A stretch of DNA of 5,749 nt from Spirochaetia bacterium (lineage in GTDB: Bacteria; Spirochaetota; Spirochaetia; Treponematales; Breznakiellaceae): positions 1 through 5,749 of the forward strand of contig BNUV01000123.1 of NCBI GenBank assembly GCA_025997615.1. The letters run 5' to 3'. Numbering within the stretch: position 1 is the stretch's first letter; the number at the start of each line of letters is the position of its first letter. Shown here piece by piece: positions 1 through 5,673 of this stretch. The position numbers and the translations under genes were made by a program. The notes beneath the pieces were generated by a model. It was not told where the DNA came from and searched no databases. It saw only the letters and a list, made by a program, of their open reading frames with translations.

Positions 1-1
1 T

Positions 2-112
2 AGACTTTTACGTTCAACCCAAACAGACCAGAAGCGAAGTACCAGACGAAAACAATTCAAGGCGGCGCTCAATCAAGATTTCCTTCATGACGTTTTATTT
101 GGCAAATGTTAA
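2..112 (+). CDS. Unidentified 3' end of a reading frame (partial)
   Basis: This frame is open from the left edge to a TAA at 110-112 and gives 36 residues. They are rich in Lys, Arg, Gln and Thr and end in FLHDVLFGKC. The stretch is more GC-rich than the acetyltransferase remnant that follows, and it overlaps the start of that remnant in another frame. It is therefore probably the tail of whatever sequence was joined to the broken acetyltransferase gene. A mobile-element or other accessory protein is possible, but I recognise no family. The frame could also be open by chance, because only 111 bases are visible and a second frame is also open here. Confidence 0.22.
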   Translation, partial: RLLRSTQTDQKRSTRRKQFKAALNQDFLHDVLFGKC

Positions 113-420
113 ATGCTTTTGCCCTGAAGAGTATAACCTTTGGGGAAAATTGTTTAATTTCTTGGGACAATTTATTTATGGATACCGATTTCCATAAAAT
201 ACTTGACAAAAATAATAATATTATAAATGTTCCCCAAGAGATAATTATCGGTAATAATGTATGGATTGGATGCCGATCTCTTATTCTCAAAGGTGCAAGA
301 ATAAAGGACGGAAGTATTATAGGAGCCAATTCAACAGTTGTTAATGAATTGGAAAATGAAAATAGTATATATGTTGGAAATCCGACAAAATGTATAAGAA
401 AAGATATTACATGGACATGA
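91..420 (+). pseudogene. Hexapeptide-repeat acetyltransferase, N-terminally truncated
   Basis: This is the C-terminal half of a left-handed parallel beta-helix acyltransferase of the kind that O-acetylates sugars in polysaccharide loci. Counting from the ATG at 106, the active-site region MDTDFH lies at residues 25-30, with the presumed catalytic His at 30. The hexapeptide turns IIIGNNVWIG (46-55) and IKDGSIIGANSTV (66-78) follow, then the closing GNPTK (91-95). Family members usually have about 180-220 residues with several more helix turns before the DTDFH motif. Here only about 104 remain, and an in-frame TGA at 88-90 sits just upstream. The ATG at 106 has no ribosome-binding site and falls inside the conserved fold, so it is not a natural start. 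Tandem stops TGA TAA end the frame. The family is clear; loss of function is inferred from the missing helix turns. Confidence 0.85.
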
Positions 421-473
421 TAAATAAAAAATAATGTAGCAGAAAAACTGCACATACATACGCTATACGCTGC

Positions 474-487
474 GCCGCAGTAGCGGC
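474..487. repeat. Hairpin GCCGC-AGTA-GCGGC
   Basis: A perfect 5-bp GC stem closes an AGTA tetraloop. It is the first of two near-identical hairpins in this block; the partner is at 511-524 with stem GGCGC/GCGCC and the same loop. No T-run follows, so it is unlikely to be a terminator. Confidence 0.65.
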
Positions 488-496
488 TTGACCTAC

Positions 497-539
497 GAAA
501 AACCCTAGTCGGCGCAGTAGCGCCTTTGTGGGGTTTTTC
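497..539. terminator. Nested hairpin with A-run and T-run flanks, terminator-like
   Basis: GAAAAACCC (497-505) pairs perfectly with GGGTTTTTC (531-539). Inside it is a second perfect stem, GGCGC-AGTA-GCGCC (511-524). The outer stem ends in five Ts on the + strand, and on the minus strand as well because it is palindromic. It could therefore act as a bidirectional intrinsic terminator after the acetyltransferase remnant. Its place within a larger repeat block makes a mobile-element arm equally likely. Confidence 0.4.
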
Positions 540-548
540 TCCGGTACA

Positions 549-596
549 TTTTTGTGCCCCTGGAAACCTACGGTTTTCTTATTCGGGGCACAAAAA
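549..596. repeat. Long hairpin with 12-bp perfect stem
   Basis: TTTTTGTGCCCC (549-560) pairs perfectly with GGGGCACAAAAA (585-596). A second stem lies inside: GGAAACC (562-568) against GGTTTTC (572-578), with a three-base loop and one G-T wobble. The stem resumes outward for two more pairs (546-547 with 598-599) after a single mismatch. No T-run follows the right arm, so a structural or mobile-element role is more likely than termination. Confidence 0.65.
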
Positions 597-621
597 CGTC
601 GTATAGCTTGCACGATACCCG

Positions 622-1317
622 ATGATATATATTCTTTTTATCTTGCTGATTGCACTTTGCGTTTTTTATTTTATCTTGTTTAAATGCAATATCCTTTCTC
701 CTACGGTAATTGCCTGTGGAATGTTTATTATTAGTACTTTCTTTGCATTAAAAAATATTGATACATGGAAATTTACTATAGCCCCTATCTCGGTAGTTGT
801 CATTTTAACTTCATTTATAGCGTTTGGTAATGGTGAGCTTTTGGTTAATCTGATATATTACAAACAAAAACGGCGTGCTGTATATATTCAGCCTAAAGAA
901 CCTATAAATATCCGGTTATGGGTTACACTGGGAACATGCACTGTTTTAGGCATTTTACTTATTCATTATTATAACGAAACAGTCAAAATGGCAAAAGAAG
1001 CTGGATATGTAAATGGCCCGGCAATGTTAGTATATGCAAGAAGAAACCAGCTTGATATCACAGCACAAAACCGCGACAGGATGGCTAATTATTCTTTTAT
1101 TGCAGCAGGTGCAATGGCATATAATTTTTCATTTATTTTTCTATATAATAAACTATTTTTCCCCAAATTAAGAAATAGTAAGTATCTTTTGCCCGTAGTA
1201 ATGTATATTCCATTTGTTATATTAACAACTGGAAGGACAGATTTTATACGCCTAATCACTCTTTGGTTAATTATTGGATGTACTTTTTTTAGGCAGAAAA
1301 ATTCCCTCAATGCGTAA
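622..1317 (+). pseudogene. Wzy-type oligosaccharide repeat-unit polymerase, C-terminally truncated
   Basis: This integral inner-membrane protein resembles the oligosaccharide repeat unit polymerases that join lipid-linked repeat units on the outer face of the inner membrane. Hydrophobic segments lie near residues 2-20, 26-43, 54-70, 99-115, 158-177, 188-203 and 210-223. A cytoplasmic-type basic stretch (KQKRR, 81-85) follows the third. The segment ILTTGRTDFIRL (200-211) matches the Gly-Arg region that normally sits near mid-protein. Such proteins usually have about 400-450 residues, but here the frame ends at 231, about 20 residues past that motif, at the edge of GC-rich non-coding sequence. 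The C-terminal membrane half is therefore missing. The ATG at 622 fits the family N-terminus, but no Shine-Dalgarno is visible; the upstream bases end the repeat block and an in-frame stop lies at 604-606. Probably non-functional. Confidence 0.75.
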
Positions 1318-1466
1318 TAATTGCAACGCGCCTCGCCATCAGTAGGTGGACTGGGCGTATAACTTTCACGATTGGTGAGGTTGGCTTTTGATAGAGAATC
1401 GTGTAGAGACGGCTTAATAATTAAAAAAATGCCATCAAACACCCATCGCATATCCAAAAACACCCC
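1318..1466. repeat. GC-rich hairpin region after the polymerase break
   Basis: This 149-base interval lies between the truncated polymerase and the flippase and contains no convincing gene. Its left part folds as CCATC-AGTA-GGTGG (1336-1340 with 1345-1349, one wobble) nested inside CGCC/GGCG (1329-1332 with 1354-1357). A competing pairing is CCTCGCC (1331-1337) with GGTGAGG (1374-1380). A further stem is CACGATT (1367-1373) with AATCGTG (1397-1403). The AGTA loop matches the loops of the two small hairpins upstream of the polymerase. The right part (about 1410-1466) is AT-rich, then A/C-rich, and leads into the flippase start without an evident ribosome-binding site. The region may be a relative of the upstream repeat block, but apart from the CAGTAG core I see little primary-sequence identity. 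Confidence 0.45.
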
Positions 1467-2804
1467 ATGCATATAGACCGCAAAGACGTATTATGGAACT
1501 ATACCGCCACATTTTTGCAAATAGCGGCGCAGGTAATACTGCTCCCATTTATACTAAGATCATTACCACAGGAGACAGTAGCGGTATGGACGATTTTTTC
1601 TACAATAGTTGTGCTGGTAAATCTGCTGGATTTTGGTTTTAACTCGTCTTTTACACGAAATGTTACATATATTTTCAGCGGCGCAAAAACATTAAAGGCA
1701 ACCGGATTTGATATAGTAGCGGAAAACGCCGAAGTAGACTATGGACTGCTTAAAGGGCTAATCGGTGTCATGCGGTTCTTTTATTCGCGCATGGCGGCCA
1801 TACTGCTTGCCGTGCTTGCAAGTGCGGGAACATATTACATATGTGCAGTTTTAAGAACATATACAGGAGATACTACAGAAGTTTATATTGCATGGATAAT
1901 ACTATGTGCCATTAACGCTTATTCGTTTTATACTCATTATTACGATTCACTGCTGCAGGGTAAAGGTTTAATAAAACGGTCAAAGCAAATCGGCGTTGTC
2001 GGACAATCCGTTTATTTAATTGCGGCAATTATTCTGATAGCTCTGGGCTTCGGCCTAATTGCCATTGTAAGCGCGCAGGCATTGTCCATCATTATCCGCA
2101 GGGTATTATCGCATCATGTGTTTTACACGGTGGAACTTAAGGAAAGGTTAAAAAGTGCCATAAAGCAACCGCGAAAAGGGATTCTACAGTCTGTTTATCC
2201 TAACGCTGTAAAAATAGGGCTTACCAGTATTGGCGGTTTTCTGGTTAGTAGATCGGCGGTTATTATCGGATCGATGTTCCTTCCGTTGGATGTTATCGCG
2301 TCTTACGGAATAACCGTACAGATAATCGGCGTAATCAGCGGAATTGCTGGGGTTTATTATTTCACATACCATCCCAAAATAGTTCAGTACAAAGTGCAGA
2401 ATAATATCGGTAATATAAAAAGAATATATACAAAAAGCTGTTTGATTTTGTTTGCTGTTTATTTTGTTTTTGGCGCATGTTTGTTGTTTTTTGGCGAATG
2501 GGCGTTTGGTTTTATCAGAAGCAAAACACCATTATTGCCGCGCCCCTGTATTGTTGCTGCCTTAATCATCGCTATGCTTGAGGTAAATCATAGTATTGCT
2601 GGTACGCTGCTTACCGCTAAAAACGAGATTCCTTTTTTTAAAGCGTCGCTAATTTTTGGAACAATGACAGTGGTTTTATTGATGGTGTTTTTTCGTTTTT
2701 TGCATCTTGGAGTGTGGGGAATGATACTCGCTCCCGGAGTAGCGCAAGGTGTCTACCAGAATTGGAAATGGCCGCTTGAAGTTTACAAGGAGCTAAGAAG
2801 TTAA
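1467..2804 (+). CDS. wzx: Polysaccharide flippase, Wzx type (MATE/MOP superfamily)
   Basis: This full-length 445-residue multi-spanning inner-membrane protein is predicted to flip the undecaprenyl-linked repeat unit to the outer face for polymerisation. It begins with the amphipathic RKDVLWNY (5-12) leading into the first membrane segment. Conserved-looking family segments are LLDFGFNSSFTRNVTYIFSG (53-72) and SLLQGKGLIKRSK (161-173). Hydrophobic helices lie near 16-30, 40-55, 108-130, 139-155, 180-207, 250-272, 280-300, 325-346, 360-384, 392-412 and 414-430. That count and the length are usual for Wzx proteins. The ATG at 1467 matches where the family normally starts; no upstream in-frame ATG precedes the stop at 1422, and no good Shine-Dalgarno is visible, so translation may be weak. 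The gene is clearly more GC-rich than those to its right (32 of 60 bases at 2041-2100). Substrate specificity cannot be read from the sequence. Confidence 0.9.
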   Translation: MHIDRKDVLWNYTATFLQIAAQVILLPFILRSLPQETVAVWTIFSTIVVLVNLLDFGFNSSFTRNVTYIFSGAKTLKATGFDIVAENAEVDYGLLKGLIGVMRFFYSRMAAILLAVLASAGTYYICAVLRTYTGDTTEVYIAWIILCAINAYSFYTHYYDSLLQGKGLIKRSKQIGVVGQSVYLIAAIILIALGFGLIAIVSAQALSIIIRRVLSHHVFYTVELKERLKSAIKQPRKGILQSVYPNAVKIGLTSIGGFLVSRSAVIIGSMFLPLDVIASYGITVQIIGVISGIAGVYYFTYHPKIVQYKVQNNIGNIKRIYTKSCLILFAVYFVFGACLLFFGEWAFGFIRSKTPLLPRPCIVAALIIAMLEVNHSIAGTLLTAKNEIPFFKASLIFGTMTVVLLMVFFRFLHLGVWGMILAPGVAQGVYQNWKWPLEVYKELRS

Positions 2805-2809
2805 TTATT

Positions 2810-3076
2810 ATGAAGATTTTAAAGAAACTATATTTGTTTGAAGCAGATGAAAGCTGGGCTCCGGTATTAAAAAGAGTTTTGAACCGTGGAAAGACAAGGT
2901 TGTTACTTCTTATAAATATGTTTCAGATAAGAATGATGGAGATGATGTGTGTCATGACGATTGTTTTTGAAGAAATGCCTATTGATTTTCCAAGGAGTAT
3001 ATGATATTCAAGTTTGACAAAGGATTTGCGTCCTCATTATCTTAGCAAAAGGCTCCTTATGCGTATAAGGGTGTGA
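2810..3076 (+). pseudogene. FkbM-family SAM-dependent methyltransferase, decayed remnant
   Basis: No single frame gives a sensible protein, but switching frames does. Frame 2 from 2810 reads KKLYLFEADESWAPVLKRV, containing the FEAD acidic motif that binds the SAM ribose in FkbM methyltransferases. Frame 1 continues from 2878 with FEPWKDKVV and later KYVSDKNDGDD, to a stop at 2968. Frame 2 resumes with EEMPIDF at 2969-2989. Frame 1 from 2986 reads FSKEYMIFKFDK, then frame 2 from 3023 reads DLRPHYLSKRLL and ends at TGA 3074-3076. These pieces fall in the order expected for sugar-decorating FkbM enzymes. The first two switches lie in T-runs (one T lost near 2877-2880, one gained near 2964-2968). 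The N-terminal SAM-binding loop and the central roughly 80-residue segment after IDF (normally with a DxEG motif) are gone. The remnant starts five bases after the flippase stop, so it was probably co-transcribed before decay. The family call rests on remembered motifs, not an alignment. Confidence 0.7.
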
Positions 3077-3200
3077 AAAACATATTGTTGATCATAAGTA
3101 TACAATTATGAAAAAAATATAAATATTTAAAAAATGATTTGTTATATTTTTTTGTCAAGTAGTATGCAAAGATGGCTATTAAAGAAGGATTTTAGTTAAT
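3077..3200. other. AT-rich intergenic spacer with GT2 ribosome-binding site
   Basis: A strongly AT-rich 124-base gap separates the methyltransferase remnant from the glycosyltransferase. AAGAAGGA at 3182-3189 is the likely ribosome-binding site for the ATG at 3201, although its 11-base spacing is slightly long. The AT-richness and the break in gene spacing would suit a promoter, but no convincing -35/-10 pair stands out. A perfect 6-bp hairpin CCTTAT-GCGT-ATAAGG (3055-3070) lies just upstream, inside the remnant's tail, and is not followed by a T-run. Confidence 0.4.
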
Positions 3201-4088
3201 ATGGACGTTTCAATTATAATTGTTAACTATAATACAAAGCAATTATTATATAATTGTCTTATGTCAATTTATGAACAAACTAAAGATATTGATTTTGAAA
3301 TAATTGTTTCAGATAATGGATCTATAGATGGTTCAAATGAAATGATACACATGGATTTTCCTCATGTAATCTTAATTAAGAACAATTCAAATCTTGGATT
3401 TGGGACGGCAAATAATATTGGAGCAAAGGCCGCGAAAGGGAAATATTTATTCTTTTTAAATTCTGATACAATTATTTTGAACAATGCTATAAAAGTACTT
3501 GTAGATTATTTGGAAAGTAATGCAAAGGCAGGTGTTTGTGGGGGAAATTTATTTGATGAGAATAAGAAACCAACATTTTCTTATGAAATGTTTTTGCCAT
3601 CTGTTATAAGGGAAATAAATATTTTCCTTAAATTGGCTATAGAAAAAATATTATTTAGGGAAAACAGTAGATTTAATCATACCAATAATCCAAAAAAGGT
3701 TGGATATATTAGTGGGGCAGATTTATTAATTAGGACCGATTTATTCAGGCGATTAAATGGATTTGATCCGGATTTTTTCATGTATTATGAGGAAACGGAA
3801 TTGACATATCGAGTAAAAAAAGTCGGTTATAAAGTGTATAATATACCTCAAGCTCATATTCTTCACTTGGAAGGTAAATCATTATCTGATAATCTAACAA
3901 AACAAAGGATATCGTTAAAAAGCCGAAAAATATATTATATGAAAACATATGACATTTTTTTACAACATATTGTTAATAGCATATTTTCGCTTACTATTTT
4001 ATCTCGTTGTGTGTTGTATAAACTGACAGGGAATATTGCAGGTTATAATTATTGGGTGTTTATTTCTAAAAACCTAAGGACGCTTTAA
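3201..4088 (+). CDS. Glycosyltransferase family 2, rhamnosyltransferase-like
   Basis: This 295-residue GT-A-fold inverting glycosyltransferase is predicted to add one sugar from a nucleotide-sugar donor to the lipid-linked repeat unit at the cytoplasmic face of the membrane. The N-terminal strand VSIIIVNYNTKQLLYNCLMS (3-22) is typical. SDNGS (37-41) and the metal-binding NSDT (87-90, in FFLNSDT) mark the nucleotide-binding half. SGADLLIR (171-178) and GFDPDFFMYYEETEL (187-201), with its Glu-Glu acidic catalytic-base motif, mark the acceptor half. HLEG (222-225) is also characteristic. The C-terminal part from about 250 is hydrophobic and probably membrane-associated. This arrangement matches the WbbL-like rhamnosyltransferase branch, but donor and acceptor cannot be assigned. 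Length and motif content are complete, so the gene is probably functional. Codon use is AT-rich, unlike the flippase upstream. The next gene starts 41 bases downstream, consistent with one transcript. Confidence 0.92.
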   Translation: MDVSIIIVNYNTKQLLYNCLMSIYEQTKDIDFEIIVSDNGSIDGSNEMIHMDFPHVILIKNNSNLGFGTANNIGAKAAKGKYLFFLNSDTIILNNAIKVLVDYLESNAKAGVCGGNLFDENKKPTFSYEMFLPSVIREINIFLKLAIEKILFRENSRFNHTNNPKKVGYISGADLLIRTDLFRRLNGFDPDFFMYYEETELTYRVKKVGYKVYNIPQAHILHLEGKSLSDNLTKQRISLKSRKIYYMKTYDIFLQHIVNSIFSLTILSRCVLYKLTGNIAGYNYWVFISKNLRTL

Positions 4089-4121
4089 AAATAAATTCAA
4101 AATGATACATAATATTTTGTC

Positions 4122-4125
4122 AGGA
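4122..4125 (+). promoter_or_regulatory. Ribosome-binding site of the EpsG-family gene
   Basis: AGGA lies four bases before the ATG at 4130. It supports this start and the use of Shine-Dalgarno initiation in this half of the window. Confidence 0.6.
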
Positions 4126-4129
4126 CTTT

Positions 4130-5338
4130 ATGGCTATATATAGTTTTGCCTATTCATTACCTTATATTTTAGTTTTTTTGATAATATTTCTTCATTTTAT
4201 ACCAGTGGGGACATCTACTGATAATTTTGATAAAAAACTATATTACATAAAACATTATCTTGTAATAATATTATTGATTGTCTTTATTGGGTTGAGAGGT
4301 TATATCCATTCCGATTGGGAATCATATACAGAATATTTTAAACGTGTGCCTTCATTAATTGAAGGGGCTGATAATGTCTCCCATTATCTTACTCATTCTA
4401 AGAGGTTTGAAATTGGGTTTGAATTATTTTCAATCATATGTAAAACAATAAGCAGTAATTATTTCGTTTTTCAAATAATTAATTTTTTGTTTGATTTGTA
4501 TTTTATTTGCCTAACTATAAAGTATTATTTTAACAAACGATATTCTCTATTTTTTTTAGCAACATTTTTAACGTTTTATGGTTATGCAATTGAGATAAAT
4601 ATCATACGTAATTCAAAAGCTATTGTTTTATTTTTATATTCTATTCGTTATGTGCATACTAGAAGCATAATTAAGTATATGTTCATAAATGTTCTTGGTT
4701 GTATGTTTCATATATCGGGAATAATATATCTGCCAATTTATTTTTTAATAAAGAGGCAATATAATAAAAATATTCTAATAGTTTTATATTTGATAGGGAA
4801 TGTATTATATTTATTGCAAGTACCAGTGTTTACAACTATACTTGAAAATGTAGTTGGTATTTTTTCTAGTAAAGCATATATATATGTAAAGTTGATAAAT
4901 TATATGAATTCAGATTTTTATATATCAAAAGGATTGTCTTTTGGATATATCGAAAAATTAATAACATCTATTTTGGTATTAAAATATGAAAAAAAAATTG
5001 TAAATACAGATAACCGATATATTCCTTTTTTTAATTTAGTGCATATTTTTTTGTTAATATATCTTTATTGTTCTGATTTTATATTAATTGTAGAACGCAT
5101 TGGGACATTATTTATATGCTCTTTGTGGGTAATATACCCTGCTATTTATAGAAAAATGAGTACAAATAGAAAAACCATTTTCTTTATTTATAATATATTT
5201 CTTGGTTGTGCAAGGATATATGCTGGTAACTCAAGTATTGGTGCCAAATACACGATATGTTTTAATTCAGATAGTGAGGTGGCAAAGAAAAATTTATTGG
5301 ATGAAGCAAGTTATGGTAAAAGACGAGGTGATTTGTAA
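4130..5338 (+). CDS. EpsG-family polysaccharide polymerase (membrane protein)
   Basis: This 402-residue polytopic membrane protein belongs to the EpsG family, whose members act in exopolysaccharide and capsule loci and are thought to serve as Wzy-like polymerases. The signature GLRGYIHSDWESY (54-66) matches the family's arginine-glycine plus Asp-Trp loop after the second membrane segment. FEIGFELFS (93-101), IIRNSKA (158-164) and FHISGIIYLPIYF (193-205) occur in the expected order; the charged and His residues are candidates for substrate contact. Membrane segments lie near 5-26, 42-57, 109-131, 138-153, 162-173, 183-206, 213-232, 270-284, 300-321, 325-340 and 349-363. The length is slightly above the usual 350-370, mostly from a hydrophilic C-terminal tail. 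Base composition is very AT-rich (12 of 60 G+C at 4501-4560). The gene ends in TAATG, overlapping the next start by one base, so the two were translationally coupled. It is intact, whereas the upstream Wzy is broken, so it is the likely active polymerase. Confidence 0.82.
   Translation: MAIYSFAYSLPYILVFLIIFLHFIPVGTSTDNFDKKLYYIKHYLVIILLIVFIGLRGYIHSDWESYTEYFKRVPSLIEGADNVSHYLTHSKRFEIGFELFSIICKTISSNYFVFQIINFLFDLYFICLTIKYYFNKRYSLFFLATFLTFYGYAIEINIIRNSKAIVLFLYSIRYVHTRSIIKYMFINVLGCMFHISGIIYLPIYFLIKRQYNKNILIVLYLIGNVLYLLQVPVFTTILENVVGIFSSKAYIYVKLINYMNSDFYISKGLSFGYIEKLITSILVLKYEKKIVNTDNRYIPFFNLVHIFLLIYLYCSDFILIVERIGTLFICSLWVIYPAIYRKMSTNRKTIFFIYNIFLGCARIYAGNSSIGAKYTICFNSDSEVAKKNLLDEASYGKRRGDL
5325..5331 (+). 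promoter_or_regulatory. Strong ribosome-binding site of the GT4 gene
   Basis: GAGGTGA, a near-perfect Shine-Dalgarno sequence, sits six bases before the ATG at 5338, inside the end of the EpsG-family gene. It fixes this start and indicates coupled translation. Confidence 0.75.
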
Positions 5339-5673
5339 TGGATAAGAGAATTAAAAAAATAGGAATTGTTTTATTTAATGCGTCCTCTTCTAATGGTACA
5401 GAACGGGCAGTATCCAACTTGGTACATATACTGAACAATTATGCTGCTATTAAAATATATATAATAAGTGTATATAGTTATAACGAAGCATCATATTTTT
5501 TTAATAATATTCCTGATATTTCATTTATACAGTTAGATATATCTGAAAATATAAACACTATTCGGAAATATATTATTTTAGCTAAAAGATTACGTGAAAT
5601 AGTAAATAAGGAAAATTTATATGCCACTTTCTCAAATATTTCCAACACTTCAATCTTCTTATTCATACCTTGA
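5338..5673 (+). pseudogene. Glycosyltransferase family 4, N-terminal fragment
   Basis: This is the acceptor-side N-terminal domain of a GT-B-fold retaining glycosyltransferase. The first strand KKIGIVLFN (6-14) leads into SSSNGTERAVSNLV (16-29), the glycine-rich GxERA/V loop characteristic of family 4. KIYIISVYS (39-47) and the helix IRKYIILAKRLREIVNKE (75-92) follow as expected. Complete enzymes have about 340-400 residues with a second Rossmann domain holding the ExxxxxxxE donor-sugar motif. Here the frame stops at 111 residues and that domain is absent from all three forward frames up to the window edge. The last few residues (FLFIP) already read through the antisense of a minus-strand gene end, so the true break is probably near 5655-5665. 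The start is well supported by ribosome-binding site, family fit and the TAATG junction with the polymerase gene. Probably inactive. Confidence 0.72.

Larger units (their letters stand above)
446..613. repeat. Nested inverted-repeat block (possible MITE/REP-like element)
   Basis: A GC-rich island sits between two AT-rich gene fragments and is almost entirely self-complementary. Outermost, GCTATACG (462-469) pairs perfectly with CGTATAGC (600-607). Inside it lie a short hairpin at 474-487, a nested hairpin at 497-539 and a long hairpin at 549-596, in tandem. Folded as one unit, these make a multibranch structure closed by the outer 8-bp stem. No convincing protein is encoded: the minus-strand open frame here is simply a consequence of the repeats. 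The arrangement fits a small non-autonomous mobile element or an extragenic palindromic repeat, but a structured RNA cannot be excluded. I see no clear target-site duplication. The block ends about 9-15 bases before the polymerase ATG, so it may have replaced that gene's native leader. Confidence 0.6.

Noticed and set aside
69..455. Minus-strand open frame opposite the acetyltransferase remnant
   Set aside because: The forward frame has unmistakable hexapeptide and DTDFH motifs. The reverse frame is a hydrophobic shadow of it.
407..613. Minus-strand open frame of 68 codons through the palindromic block
   Set aside because: It lies over the inverted repeats, has no ribosome-binding site and no recognisable domain. 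The open frame follows from the repeat composition.
1089..1472. Minus-strand open frame over the end of the polymerase and the hairpin region
   Set aside because: It is antisense to clear membrane-protein coding sequence, then passes through inverted repeats. No family resemblance.
2810..3004. A single-frame 64-aa protein
   Set aside because: Its second half is Met-rich and implausible (MMEMMCVM), while another frame over the same bases continues the methyltransferase. It is treated as part of the pseudogene.
3055..3070. CCTTAT-GCGT-ATAAGG hairpin as a terminator
   Set aside because: The stem is short, AT-rich and not followed by a T-run. It lies in the coding tail of the methyltransferase remnant.
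3151..3182. Possible promoter: TTGTCA followed by TATTAA
   Set aside because: The spacing is about 19 bases and the -10 match is poor in very AT-rich sequence where such matches arise by chance.
3134..3199. A 21-codon + strand open frame just before the family-2 glycosyltransferase
   Set aside because: No ribosome-binding site, low-complexity AT-rich sequence and no family similarity.
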